Shown: positions 17,824-26,786, counted from the first letter of the stretch. The stretch: DNA of 64,000 bases from JAJNBA01 sp963842295 (GCA_963842295.1 CAWJFY010000010.1:62001-126000), one strand, 5' to 3'. Numbers and translations: made by a program. The notes: generated from the sequence alone by a model not told the origin.

Positions 17824-18867
17824 CTACCGCTCGAAGGTGACCTCGCCGTCGTCCTTGGGCACCAGTTGGATGAAGGTCGTCCCCGGCGCGAGCGCGATCT
17901 CCTCGCCGCCCTTCGTTTCGTACACGGTCACGTCACCCGGCGACGAGCGCTGCCACCGCGCGACGATGAGGCGGCCGTCGCGGAGGATCCACGCGCGGCC
18001 CCGGCCCACGAGCTTCACGTTCGGAGAGGGGAACCCGGCCACGTCGACGATGTTGGAGTCCGTCACGACGACCTCCTGGATCACGACGTTGTCGACGGCG
18101 ATCGGTTTGCCGTTCTCCGCGAGCATCGGCTCCCCGTCGAGTTGCCGGACCCAGCGGTCCTCCGACCAGACCCACCCCACGACGTTGAAGGACGAGAACG
18201 CCACCGACGCCGACGTCCTCGGCTTGCTCGGTGCCGGCACCTCCTCGTCGAAGCGGAAGAGCGCTTCCGGGAGAGAGAGGTCGGCGCCCTCCTCCTTCGC
18301 GATCCGGTACAGCTTGTTCGTCGAGACGAAGAGGTTGTGCGGGGCCGAGCGCGAGTCGTCCCTGAAGAAGGCCTCGCTCGCGGTTGTCTCCGTGAGGGAG
18401 ACGACGCCCGCATCCTCCAGGGCGGCCGACACCTGGGGGTTCGCGCCCGAGTACGCGAGGATCGGCTCGTCCGAGTACTGGACGAGGATCTTGGGGTCGG
18501 TCGTCCGAGCGCTCCGGACCGGCCCCGCCCGGGGAGCCTCCCGGCACTGGAAGAGCGCGGCGAACCGCGTGATGCTGCCCTCGACCGGCTCCTCGTAGAT
18601 CACGTCCGCCCGTTCGAGCCCTGCGAGTGGGTAGGCGTCGTCGGTGTTCTCGATCTTCACCGCCAGCACGGGGCGCGCCGGCGCGCCCTTCCCTCCCGCT
18701 CGGAGCTCGCCCGTGAGCGGGCAGGGCTCCGGCCGCCCAGTCACCTTGTCCACGATCTCCTGGATCGGCTCGGGCGCGTTCCCCGTGAAGGCGAGCACGC
18801 CCAGCACGGCGACGACGGCCGCCAACGTCACGCCGATCGCGATCTTTCCTCGTCGGGTCAGCGCCAC
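17824..18867 (-). CDS. DUF3048 (YerB-like) membrane-anchored protein
   Basis: 347 residues starting at GTG 18867 with GGGAG 7 nt upstream. A short basic N-terminus and one hydrophobic helix (about 9-28) anchor it outside the membrane. The rest fits DUF3048: CPLTGELRAG, RPVLAVKIENTDDAYPLAGL, RSARTTDPKILVQY and ILAYSGANPQVSAAL. No lipobox cysteine lies at the signal end, so the anchor is probably the uncleaved helix. Family function is not established. It is separated from htpX by a terminator and so probably has its own promoter. Confidence 0.85.
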   Translation of the reverse strand: MALTRRGKIAIGVTLAAVVAVLGVLAFTGNAPEPIQEIVDKVTGRPEPCPLTGELRAGGKGAPARPVLAVKIENTDDAYPLAGLERADVIYEEPVEGSITRFAALFQCREAPRAGPVRSARTTDPKILVQYSDEPILAYSGANPQVSAALEDAGVVSLTETTASEAFFRDDSRSAPHNLFVSTNKLYRIAKEEGADLSLPEALFRFDEEVPAPSKPRTSASVAFSSFNVVGWVWSEDRWVRQLDGEPMLAENGKPIAVDNVVIQEVVVTDSNIVDVAGFPSPNVKLVGRGRAWILRDGRLIVARWQRSSPGDVTVYETKGGEEIALAPGTTFIQLVPKDDGEVTFER

Positions 18868-18897
18868 TGGATGACTCCCCTGTCCTGTTCGCGAACG

Positions 18898-18921
18898 AAA
18901 AAGGTCCCTTCCTCAGGGACC
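18898..18921 (-). terminator. Intrinsic terminator after lemA-htpX
   Basis: Perfect inverted repeat GGTCCC / GGGACC (18916-18921 and 18903-18908) around a 7-nt loop, followed on the minus strand by a run of T (18902-18898). It lies 64 bp past the htpX stop and before the DUF3048 gene. Confidence 0.8.
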
Positions 18922-18984
18922 AGGTTCGAGACTAACCTCGCACCTCGCCTTGCCCAAACACCCCAGGGCATCTCGACGGGAACG

Positions 18985-19890
18985 TCACATCTCCTCCAGG
19001 CGGCGGATGCGCTCCGATAGTGGTGGGTGGGTCGAGAACAGGCGCTCCATCACTCCGAGCCGCTCCCCCTCGATCCGCGAGGGCTGATTCAGCCACAGGT
19101 GGGCGGTGGCGTTGTTCGCGGACCGCATCGCGGTCGGCGCGGTCTGGAGCTTCTTCAGGGCGGCGACCAGCCCCGGCGGATAGCGCGTGAGCATGGCCCC
19201 CTGCGCATCGGCAAGGAACTCCCGGTTCCGCGAGACCGCGAGGCGGATCAGCTGGCCGAATATCGGCGCCAGGATCAGCAAGACGAACCCGACGGCGAAG
19301 ATCAACGCGGAAACGGCACCCCCTCCGGAATCGCCGCCCCGCCGCCCGCGGAACCCGCCCCACCACCACATCCGCATGAAGAACTCCGCGAGGAGCACGG
19401 CGGCCCCGACGAGCGTCGCCACGACCGTGCCGACGAGGATGTCTCGGTCGACGACGTGGGCCATCTCGTGGCCGATCACCCCCTCGAGCTCGACGCGGTT
19501 CATCGACTCGAGCAGTCCCTGCGTGGCCGCCACATGACTGTGCTCGGGATCGCGCCCGGTCGCGTAAGCGTTCGGGGCGCTCTCCGGCACGATCCACACC
19601 CGCGGCTTCGGGATCCCGGCGGCGATCGCGAGCCCTTCGACGATGTTGTGGAGACGAGGCTCATCTTCCTTGGAGACCTCTCGGGCCCGGGTGGACGCCA
19701 GCACGATCCGGTCCCCATAGAGATAGGACCCGACCGACATCGCGATGGCGACGATGAGCGCGATCACCAGACCCACCGGGCCGCTGTCGGTGAGCAGACC
19801 GATCGCATAGCCGACACCGCCGAGCAGGACGACGGCCAGCACGAAGAGGATCGCGGTCTTGCGCTTGTTCGCGGCGATCTGCTCGTACAC
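18985..19890 (-). CDS. htpX: M48-family membrane zinc metalloprotease HtpX
   Basis: 301 residues. Start GTG at 19890 gives the family opening MYEQIAANKRKT. Helices lie near 13-35 and 40-58, then the catalytic HEMAH in VIGHEMAHVVDRD, two further helices, and the third zinc ligand in RNREFLADAQGA. A glycine/arginine-rich loop (GFRGRRGGDSGGG) lies between helices. It degrades damaged membrane proteins. It starts 2 nt after the lemA stop, the common lemA-htpX pair. Confidence 0.93.
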   Translation of the reverse strand: MYEQIAANKRKTAILFVLAVVLLGGVGYAIGLLTDSGPVGLVIALIVAIAMSVGSYLYGDRIVLASTRAREVSKEDEPRLHNIVEGLAIAAGIPKPRVWIVPESAPNAYATGRDPEHSHVAATQGLLESMNRVELEGVIGHEMAHVVDRDILVGTVVATLVGAAVLLAEFFMRMWWWGGFRGRRGGDSGGGAVSALIFAVGFVLLILAPIFGQLIRLAVSRNREFLADAQGAMLTRYPPGLVAALKKLQTAPTAMRSANNATAHLWLNQPSRIEGERLGVMERLFSTHPPLSERIRRLEEM

Positions 19891-19892
19891 GG

Positions 19893-20447
19893 CTAGGAGA
19901 GGTCCACCTGCACGGGGCCGCGAGTCGGCTCGTCGATCTCGAAGAAGGGGCGCTCTTCGAAGCCGAACGCGCGAGCGACGATCGATGATGGGAACGACTG
20001 GATCAGCGTGTTCAGCCGCATCACTTGATCGTTGTAGAACTGCCTCGCGTACGCGATCTTCGACTCCGTGCCGACGAGCTCCTCCTGAAGCGCCAGGAAG
20101 TTCTGGTTGGCCTTGAGGTCGGGATAGTTCTCGACGACCGCGAGGAGCTGGCGGAGACCGGCGGTGACCTGGTTCTCGGCGTCTGCCTGGTCCGCCACGC
20201 CCGTCGCCCCGAGGGAGCGTGCCCGCGCCTCCGTCACCTGCTCGAAGAGCTCCCGCTCGTGTGCCGCGTACCCCTTCACCGTCTCGACGAGGTTGGGGAT
20301 CAGGTCGGCGCGGCGACGGAGCTGGACGTCGATCTGCGACCATCCGTTCTCGACGCGCGTCCGCAGCGTCACCAGTCGGTTGTAGATCCAGACACCGGCG
20401 AGCACCACGGCCACGACGATCCCGAGCACGATCCAGAAGGCGTTCAT
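19893..20447 (-). CDS. lemA: LemA-family protein
   Basis: 184 residues with one N-terminal membrane helix (about 4-22), then the conserved RVENGWSQIDVQLRRRADLI and NLVETVKGYAAHERELFEQV, a coiled-coil helical bundle and FYNDQVMRLNTLIQSFPSSI. Function unknown, generally linked to HtpX. Its ATG overlaps the stop of the PimA-like gene (ATGA), which couples it to the PIM genes. Confidence 0.93.
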   Translation of the reverse strand: MNAFWIVLGIVVAVVLAGVWIYNRLVTLRTRVENGWSQIDVQLRRRADLIPNLVETVKGYAAHERELFEQVTEARARSLGATGVADQADAENQVTAGLRQLLAVVENYPDLKANQNFLALQEELVGTESKIAYARQFYNDQVMRLNTLIQSFPSSIVARAFGFEERPFFEIDEPTRGPVQVDLS

Positions 20448-21556
20448 CTCGGCCTATCGTAGCCAGCGCTCTCGATCGCGCGGCCGTACAGCTCCTCCAG
20501 GCGGTCGACGACGATCGGCCAGTCGAAGGTACGTGCGCGCTCGCGGCCGGCTTCGCCGAGCCGCGCCGCCAGCTCCGGCTCCGTCAGGACACGGACCAGG
20601 CCGGCCGCGAGCGCCTCCGGGTCCCGGGGCGGCGCGAGGAGTCCTTCGACGCCGTCCGATACGACCTCCCGAAAGCCGGGGATGTCGGTAGCCACGATCG
20701 GCAGACCGGCCGCCATCGCCTCCACCAGAGCGATCCCGAAGCTCTCCTGCCCCACCGCCGGGGATACGAAGGCCTCGCACGCCGCGTGGAACGAGGGGAC
20801 CCACTCGTTGGGCACGGCGCCGCGCATGTCGACCCGAGCCCGAGCCGACTCGGTCAGGAGCCCGAGTGCCTCCCGATCCTTGCCCTCTCCGACGACCACG
20901 AGCACGGCGTCCGGAACCTCCGCCAGCACCTTGGAGAGCGCGGCGATGGCGATCGGGAAGCCCTTCTGCGCGTCCAGGCGGTTCACCCAGAGGATCCTTC
21001 GTCCGGGCGGCAGGTCCGCGCGGGGCTCCGCGTCGGCGAAGGCTCCGACATCCACACCGTTCGGGACGATCTCCAGCGCCGCGTCATGCACCGCGCGTCG
21101 CAGGAACGACGCCGCGGTCTCGGAGACGGCGACGCCGAGGGTCACCCTCCGCCAGATGCGGCGGAGGATCGGGGCAGTGAGCTCCATCGCGACCGACCGG
21201 TCGAGGTAGGCGTGGACCGTGGCGACGACGGGGACCTTCGCGGCGAGCGTCGCGAACATCGAGGCGCTCGGCGTGAGCGGCTCGTGGACGTGCACCACGT
21301 CGGGACGGAGGGAGTCCAGTGCGGCCCGGGTCCGTCGGTACGAGAGCGGGGCGATCGGTGCGACCGTGCCCTGGTACGAGACCCGGATCGGCCGGCCCAC
21401 CGAGCGGACCCACGGCTCCGAGGGCGTCGCGATGGTAGGCGCCAGCACCATCGTCTGATGACCGCGGTCGAGCAGGCGCGTCGCGAGGTTCTTGACGTGC
21501 ACCTGGACACCGCCCGCCGCCTCCCAGGCGTACGGGCAGACGAGCGCGACCCGCAC
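20444..21556 (-). CDS. pimA: GT4 glycosyltransferase, PimA-like phosphatidylinositol mannosyltransferase
   Basis: 370 residues from GTG 21556. The opening VALVCPYAWEAAGGVQVHV resembles mycobacterial PimA (VCPYSFDVPGGVQSHV). Also present are VVHVHEPLTPSASM, NRLDAQKGFPIAI and the GT4 EX7E motif in ESFGIALVEAMAAGLP. PimA puts the first mannose on phosphatidylinositol at the inner membrane. Context is decisive: it follows the acyltransferase and CDP-alcohol phosphotransferase genes exactly as pgsA1-patA-pimA do in Mycobacterium. Acceptor specificity is inferred. Confidence 0.85.
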   Translation of the reverse strand: MRVALVCPYAWEAAGGVQVHVKNLATRLLDRGHQTMVLAPTIATPSEPWVRSVGRPIRVSYQGTVAPIAPLSYRRTRAALDSLRPDVVHVHEPLTPSASMFATLAAKVPVVATVHAYLDRSVAMELTAPILRRIWRRVTLGVAVSETAASFLRRAVHDAALEIVPNGVDVGAFADAEPRADLPPGRRILWVNRLDAQKGFPIAIAALSKVLAEVPDAVLVVVGEGKDREALGLLTESARARVDMRGAVPNEWVPSFHAACEAFVSPAVGQESFGIALVEAMAAGLPIVATDIPGFREVVSDGVEGLLAPPRDPEALAAGLVRVLTEPELAARLGEAGRERARTFDWPIVVDRLEELYGRAIESAGYDRPR

Positions 21557-21562
21557 GACGAC

Positions 21563-22450
21563 CTACGCGTCCCACGCGGGCTGGAACATGTGCCAGTCCG
21601 GCGGCGCGGCGGCGATCGCTCGCTCGAACGCCGTGGCCAGGGCCTGGGTGAGCGCGATGACGTCTTCCTTCCGTCGACCCGTCGGCTCGATCGACACCGG
21701 GGTCAGCACCTCGACCCATCCGTCCCGCGTGGTGTAGGTCGGACCCGAGATCAGCGGCGCTCCGGCGGAAAGCGCCAGGAGGGCAGGCCCCGCCGGCATC
21801 CGCCGGGTGCGGCCGAACATCTCGACCTCGACGCCGCCGCCGGAGAGATCCCGGTCCGCCACGAGCGCCACGATCCGATTCTGCTCGAGCCGTTGGGTGA
21901 GCTGCCTGCCCACGTGCTCGCTCGCGAGGTCGACGATGTCGATCCGGAGCCGGCGCCGGTGCTCGAGGAAGAGCTCGAAGAGCCGGTCGGGCTTCAGGTG
22001 CTCGGCCACCGCCACCACGGGCGCCACGCGGATCCCCATCGCCCGGCCGCCGACGTCCCAGTTCCCCGTGTGCGGCAGCGCGATCACCACCCCCTTGCCG
22101 TCTGCCAAACCCTTCTCGACGTGCTCGATGCCTTCGAACCGGAACGCGTCGAGCACCTGCTCATCGCTCCAGCCGAGGATGTTGAACGTGTCGAACCAGT
22201 ACCTCCCATAGAGGGCGAACGCCTCGCGGGTGGAGGCCTGGACCAGCGTGTCCTCGGTCGGGCGGCCGAGGACCTGAGCCTGGTTCGCGGCGACGGTCGC
22301 TCGGGCGCGGGACGCGAGGCCGTAGAAGAGCAGGCTCGCCCTCTCGTACCACGATCGCCCGCTCCTCGTCGGCAGGATCTGGCCGAGCCAGCTCATGAAG
22401 CGGTACACCAGATATGTCGCCGTCTCGACGGCCGCCCGTCGAGCGTTCAC
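21563..22450 (-). CDS. LpxL/HtrB-type acyltransferase, PatA-like
   Basis: 295 residues from GTG 22450, which overlaps the upstream stop (GTGA). The catalytic HX4D motif is PHTGNWDVGG; other family features are VALVADRDLSGGGVEVEMFG and PPDWHMFQPAW. Gene order identifies it with the PIM acyltransferase of Mycobacterium (Rv2611c), which acylates the mannose of PIM. It is peripheral to the membrane with an amphipathic N-terminus. Six nt separate it from the PimA-like gene. Confidence 0.85.
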   Translation of the reverse strand: MNARRAAVETATYLVYRFMSWLGQILPTRSGRSWYERASLLFYGLASRARATVAANQAQVLGRPTEDTLVQASTREAFALYGRYWFDTFNILGWSDEQVLDAFRFEGIEHVEKGLADGKGVVIALPHTGNWDVGGRAMGIRVAPVVAVAEHLKPDRLFELFLEHRRRLRIDIVDLASEHVGRQLTQRLEQNRIVALVADRDLSGGGVEVEMFGRTRRMPAGPALLALSAGAPLISGPTYTTRDGWVEVLTPVSIEPTGRRKEDVIALTQALATAFERAIAAAPPDWHMFQPAWDA

Positions 22451-22986
22451 GCGGCTCTTTCCTCCTGGGCGACCTGCCCCGCCCGCACGACCGCAGCGAG
22501 CCCGGACATCGCCGCCACGACCCACACCGCCCAGGTCCAGCCGAACAGGAGGAACGCAACCACCAAGACGTAGCGCGCCCCTCGCGTCACGTGCCGCTCC
22601 TCCACCGAATAGCCGAGGGCCGCGCCACGCGCTCGGATGTAGCCCGCAACGAACGACAGGCTCAGGGCGGCGAGTGCCGCGATGGCCACCGACGAGCTTC
22701 CGTCCCGCGCGACCCATGCGATCCCCGACAGCACGGCGGCATCCCATGCCCGGTCGAGGAGGTCATCAAGCATCCGGTCGGTAGGACCGCCGGCGCCGTG
22801 ATTGGCCCGATGACCCCCGAGCAGGAGCAGCGCCCCGGAGGCGCCGGCTGCCCAGCCCGCGGGACGGACCTCACGTGCGACCACGAGCCATCCCGCTCCC
22901 GCCGCGAGCGCGCCGCCGGCCACGAGGACCGAGCGGGTGATCGCGGTGCCGGGTGGCTGGCGTTCGAACCTCAGCAAGCTCCGCAT
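22447..22986 (-). CDS. CDP-alcohol phosphotransferase-like membrane protein with degenerate active site
   Basis: 179 residues, slightly shorter than phosphatidylinositol-phosphate synthases (about 200-230). The C-terminal part resembles PgsA1-type enzymes: LDDLLDRAWDAAVLSGIAW, then GYIRARGAALGYSVEERHVT (compare SYIKARAEASGL...IIERPER). The family motif DxxDGxxAR...GxxxDxxxD is only half present: the first two Asp are Leu54 and Gly57, the Arg is Asn62 and the second Gly is Asp70, while Asp74 and Asp78 remain. Gene position is that of pgsA1. Start ATG 22986; no clear ribosome-binding site. It may not be catalytic. Confidence 0.7.
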   Translation of the reverse strand: MRSLLRFERQPPGTAITRSVLVAGGALAAGAGWLVVAREVRPAGWAAGASGALLLLGGHRANHGAGGPTDRMLDDLLDRAWDAAVLSGIAWVARDGSSSVAIAALAALSLSFVAGYIRARGAALGYSVEERHVTRGARYVLVVAFLLFGWTWAVWVVAAMSGLAAVVRAGQVAQEERAA

Positions 22987-23061
22987 CGCAGGTCGGGCGA
23001 GCGTAGCAACTCTGTAGGATTCCTCCTCACTGCCGCCCCCTCGCCCTCGAAGGAGCCTTTC

Positions 23062-25152
23062 TTGAAGACCTACGACGCGAAGGACATCCGCAACGTCTTG
23101 TTGGTGGGGCACGGGGGTTCGGGGAAGACGACGCTGCTGGAGGCGATGCTGTTCGCCTCGGACGCTGTCACCCGGATGGGAACCGTCGAGGACGGCAACA
23201 CGGTGTCCGACCACGATGCCGACGAACAGCGCAGGCAGATCTCCGTATCGCTCGCGATGGCCCCGATCGAGTGGAAGGACGCCAAGATCAACGTCCTCGA
23301 CGCTCCCGGGACCGCGGATTTCGTCGGCGACGTCCGCTCGGCGGTCCGAGCCGCGGACGCGGTCATCGTCGTGGTCTCAGCCGTCGACGGTGTCGAAGTC
23401 CAGACGGAGTTCGCGTGGGAGCTCGCCGTCCAAGAGAACCTCCCTCGCGCGATCTTCGTGAACAAGCTGGACCGTGAGCGCGCGGACTTCCAGAGCACGC
23501 TCGACCAGCTCGTGTCCTCCTTCGGGAACCAGGTCGCTCCGTTCGAGCTCCCTATCGGCGCGGAGCAGGAGTTCAACGGCATCGCCGATCTCCTCCACGA
23601 GAAGGCCGACCTGTACCCATCGGGCCCCAAAGCCGAGGAGTCCGAGTGGCCCGACGAGGTGCACGCGATCGCAGATCCCGCTCGCGAGAAGCTGATCGAA
23701 GCGGTGGCGGAGTCCGACGACGCCTTGATCGAGAAGTACCTCGATGAGGGCACGCTCCCCGAGGACGTCATCACGCAAGGGGCGAAGGACGGCTTCACGA
23801 ACGCCCGCCTCGCACCCGTCTTCGTGGGTTCCGCGTCCAAGGCGATCGGGATCGATCGGCTGTTGGATTTCATCGTCGAGGAGTTCCCCTCACCGCTGGA
23901 CCGCGCACCGCTGGACGTCATCGGCAAAGGCGGCGAGGAGAAGGAGCGGACGCCCGACGCGAACGGCCCCCTCACCGCCTTCGTGTTCAAGACGCTCTCC
24001 GACCCCTTCGTCGGGCACATCACGATGTTCAGGGTGTTCAGCGGGAAGGTTCGTCCCGACTCGTCGGTCCACAACGCGACGCAGGGAACGGAGGAGCGGA
24101 TCGGACAACTGTTCGCTCTGAAGGGCAAGGAGCACGAATCCGTCTCGGAGGTGCCCGCGGGTGACATCGGGGCCGTCGCCAAGCTGCCGCACACCCACAC
24201 GGGAGACACCTTCGCCACGAAGGACGATCCCGTCCAACTCCCGCCCGTGGAGCTCCCCGAACCCCTGCTCGCGTACGCGATCTCGCCCAAGACCAAGGGC
24301 GACGAGGACAGGCTCGCGACCGGTCTGGCGCGCCTTCGCGAGGAGGATCCGACGTTCCGTGTGGCCCGGAACGACGAGACCCACCAGACGGTGATCTACG
24401 GGATGGGCGAGGCACACCTCGGCGTGCAGATCGAGCGCCTGAAGGCGAAGTTCGGAGTCGAGGTCGAGACGAAGCCGGCGAAGATCGCCTACCGGGAGAC
24501 GATCCGCGGCAAGGCGAAGGCGCAGGGCCGCCACGTGAAGCAGTCCGGCGGCCACGGCCAGTACGCGGTGTGCGAGATCGAGATCGAACCGCTCCCCCGC
24601 GGCGAAGGGTTCGTCTACGAGGACAAGATCTTCGGGGGCGCCATCCCCCAGCAGTTCATCCCCTCGATCGAGAAGGGCATCGTGAAGACGATGTCGGAGG
24701 GCGTGCTCTCCGGGAACCCGATGGTCGACATCAAGGTGACGCTCGTCGACGGAAAGTTCCATGCGGTGGACTCCTCCGACATGGCCTTCCAGATCGCGGG
24801 CTCATTGGCGCTGAAGGAAGCGGTCGAGCAGGGTGGCGTCGCGCTGCTCGAGCCGGTCGTGCAGCTCGCCGTGACGGTCCCCGAGTCGTTCACCGGCGAC
24901 ATCATGGGAGACCTGAACGCCAAGCGCGGGAGGATCCAGGGCATGGACCAGATCGGCGGCGGCAAGCAGGTGATCAACGCCTTGGTGCCCCAGGGTGAGG
25001 TCGCCCGCTACGTCATCGACCTCCGGTCGATGACGGGCGGGCGCGGCGCGTTCTCGATGAACTTCTCCCACTACGACGAGATGCCGCAGCACCTCGCGCA
25101 GAAGGTGATCGACGAGTACCAGCAGGCTCGCGAGGAGGCGCACAAGAGATAG
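23062..25152 (+). CDS. EF-G-like translational GTPase (EF-G2/FusA2 type)
   Basis: 696 residues from TTG 23062, chosen because AAGGAG ends 6 nt upstream and homologues begin here. G1 is GHGGSGKTT, G3 is DAPGTADF and G4 is NKLD; domains II-V follow through KQSGGHGQYAV and RGAFSMNFSHYDEMP. It lacks two EF-G hallmarks: the switch I ERGIT is RRQIS, and the catalytic His of DTPGH is Thr. These substitutions are typical of EF-G paralogues rather than the main translocase, which normally lies with rpsL/rpsG/tuf. Role uncertain. Confidence 0.88.
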   Translation: MKTYDAKDIRNVLLVGHGGSGKTTLLEAMLFASDAVTRMGTVEDGNTVSDHDADEQRRQISVSLAMAPIEWKDAKINVLDAPGTADFVGDVRSAVRAADAVIVVVSAVDGVEVQTEFAWELAVQENLPRAIFVNKLDRERADFQSTLDQLVSSFGNQVAPFELPIGAEQEFNGIADLLHEKADLYPSGPKAEESEWPDEVHAIADPAREKLIEAVAESDDALIEKYLDEGTLPEDVITQGAKDGFTNARLAPVFVGSASKAIGIDRLLDFIVEEFPSPLDRAPLDVIGKGGEEKERTPDANGPLTAFVFKTLSDPFVGHITMFRVFSGKVRPDSSVHNATQGTEERIGQLFALKGKEHESVSEVPAGDIGAVAKLPHTHTGDTFATKDDPVQLPPVELPEPLLAYAISPKTKGDEDRLATGLARLREEDPTFRVARNDETHQTVIYGMGEAHLGVQIERLKAKFGVEVETKPAKIAYRETIRGKAKAQGRHVKQSGGHGQYAVCEIEIEPLPRGEGFVYEDKIFGGAIPQQFIPSIEKGIVKTMSEGVLSGNPMVDIKVTLVDGKFHAVDSSDMAFQIAGSLALKEAVEQGGVALLEPVVQLAVTVPESFTGDIMGDLNAKRGRIQGMDQIGGGKQVINALVPQGEVARYVIDLRSMTGGRGAFSMNFSHYDEMPQHLAQKVIDEYQQAREEAHKR

Positions 25153-25169
25153 CGCCATCGCAGCCGCGC

Positions 25170-25982
25170 TCAGCGCGGGCTCGCGTCGAGCAGGAACGCC
25201 AGCACGAGCTCTTCGAATCGCTCGGGCTGGCGCATGTTCACCACGTGGTCGGCGCCCTCGACGACCACTTTCCTTGATCCGATGATCTCGTGGACGAGGA
25301 GATCGGCGAGCCGCCTCATGTCCGGAGGGTCGTGCTCGGCTTCGAGGATCAGCGTCGGAACGTCGATCTCGGTCAGCCGGTGTGCCGCCGGCGGGTCCAG
25401 CTGCTCCTCGCCACTCTCGTCCATCACGATCTCGTGGAGGTTGTCGAACGCGATCTGTCGGATCCGAGCGCCCCGTTCATCCGAGGTGCCGAGCGGCGCC
25501 CAGATCTCGAGCCGGAGCTCCTGGGCGCGCTCCAGGTGGCCGGCCTCGATCGCGGCCTCGATCGGCCCGTCGCGCTGCGCCCACCACTCCTCTTCTTCTT
25601 CGGTGGCTTCGAAGCCACCCAGGCCGGCCGCCACCGGGACCAGCCCCCAGACCTTCGCCGGACGCTCCAGCAGGAAGTCGATCGCGATCGCGCCCCCCAT
25701 CGAGCACCCGACGAGCGCGCTCTGGGTCACCTCGACAGCATCCAGGAGGGCGTCGAGGTCGCGGACGTGCGAGTACGTCGTCCCCGGCTCCGGACGACTG
25801 GATCTCCCGTACCCGCGGACGTCATACCGCAGGACCCTGTAGCCGGCGTCGACGAACGTCAGGAACTCTCGGTCCCATGTCCGCATGTCCCAGAGCCCGG
25901 GGTGGATCAACGTCACCACGGGTCCCTCACCGGCGATCTCGTAATGGAGCGACGCGCCGTCAGACAGGTCGAGCATCGGCAT
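25170..25982 (-). CDS. Alpha/beta-hydrolase
   Basis: 270 residues. Nucleophile elbow GCSMGGAIAID (Ser near 94), oxyanion region IHPGLWDMRTW, DVRGYGRSSRPEPGTT, late acid strand LILEAEHDPPDM and catalytic His in EGADHVVNMRQPERF. The order and length match haloperoxidase/3-oxoadipate enol-lactonase-like hydrolases; the substrate is unknown. Convergent with the EF-G-like gene, 17 bp apart. Confidence 0.85.
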   Translation of the reverse strand: MPMLDLSDGASLHYEIAGEGPVVTLIHPGLWDMRTWDREFLTFVDAGYRVLRYDVRGYGRSSRPEPGTTYSHVRDLDALLDAVEVTQSALVGCSMGGAIAIDFLLERPAKVWGLVPVAAGLGGFEATEEEEEWWAQRDGPIEAAIEAGHLERAQELRLEIWAPLGTSDERGARIRQIAFDNLHEIVMDESGEEQLDPPAAHRLTEIDVPTLILEAEHDPPDMRRLADLLVHEIIGSRKVVVEGADHVVNMRQPERFEELVLAFLLDASPR

Positions 25983-26015
25983 CCCGCTGAGCCTACCGAC
26001 CGGTCGATCGGGACA

Positions 26016-26786
26016 TCAGACCGGGACGAGCACCAACGGGAACAGCGCCAGCAGCCAGCTCGTGAGCGAGCCGATCAAGAGGTACTCGGTCACGACGTCG
26101 ATCGTGCGACCCGGCGGTCCCGCCGCACCGGGCTCGTTCCGAAGCCCGTTGAGCTCCGGGTAGCGAAGCAGGCCCTTCGCCCCGATCACGAGGGCCGCCG
26201 CGGTCGCCTCGCCTGCCAGGCCAAGGCCGAAGATCAGCACGCGCTCCAAGGGACCGATCACGCGGCCGCCACGGAGACGCTGCTCGGCGTTCGAGAACCT
26301 GGTGCCCATCGCGGTCAGCCCCAGTCGGACGATCGCGTTGCTCGTGGCGAAGAGCATCGTCAGGACGCCGGCGACGAAAAGCGCCCGCTCCAGCGATGCG
26401 CCGGCCACGAGCGGGAACGGCAGCTGGTGAACGCCACGCGCGAGGATCGGCTCGTTCCGGAAGCTGGAGACGGGCTCCGCTCCGAACAGCGCCACCGCCA
26501 CGAAGGCCGCGAGGACGAACAACAGCGCGCCCAGCGCCCGGAGCGCGCTCATCCTCGACGGATCCCGCCGCAGCACGATCCACACGGCGATCGTGACGCC
26601 GGTCAGGAGCGTGAGGAGGATGAGCGTCGGGGTCGTCGCACCGCCCGCGAGACCGAGGACGAGCGGAGCGACGAAGCCGGTGACGGTCGCCCCGATCGTC
26701 CTCGGACCGGCCTTCGGCTCGCCCGAGAGGCCGGCCACGAGATCCGCGAGCCCGATCGACACGAGCCAGATCCCAACGGCGATCAC
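26016..26786 (-). CDS. Multi-pass membrane protein coupled to satD
   Basis: 256 residues with about six hydrophobic segments (for example VIAVGIWLVSIGLADLVAG and TPTLILLTLLTGVTIAVWIV). GTG start 26786 overlaps the satD stop (GTGA). I do not recognise a family motif. Coupling to satD suggests a joint role. The C-terminus ends in another hydrophobic stretch (TSWLLALFPLVLVPV). Confidence 0.65.
   Translation of the reverse strand: MIAVGIWLVSIGLADLVAGLSGEPKAGPRTIGATVTGFVAPLVLGLAGGATTPTLILLTLLTGVTIAVWIVLRRDPSRMSALRALGALLFVLAAFVAVALFGAEPVSSFRNEPILARGVHQLPFPLVAGASLERALFVAGVLTMLFATSNAIVRLGLTAMGTRFSNAEQRLRGGRVIGPLERVLIFGLGLAGEATAAALVIGAKGLLRYPELNGLRNEPGAAGPPGRTIDVVTEYLLIGSLTSWLLALFPLVLVPV

Noticed and set aside
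22414..23061. N-terminal extension of the EF-G-like protein
   Set aside because: The open frame upstream of 23062 overlaps the acyltransferase/PgsA-like genes on the other strand and lacks EF-G similarity; a ribosome-binding site marks the TTG at 23062.
23062..25152. Ribosome-protection tetracycline-resistance protein
   Set aside because: Sequence type (GHGGSGKTT, DAPGTADF, domain IV KQSGGHGQYAV) fits EF-G2 paralogues; no evidence for resistance function.
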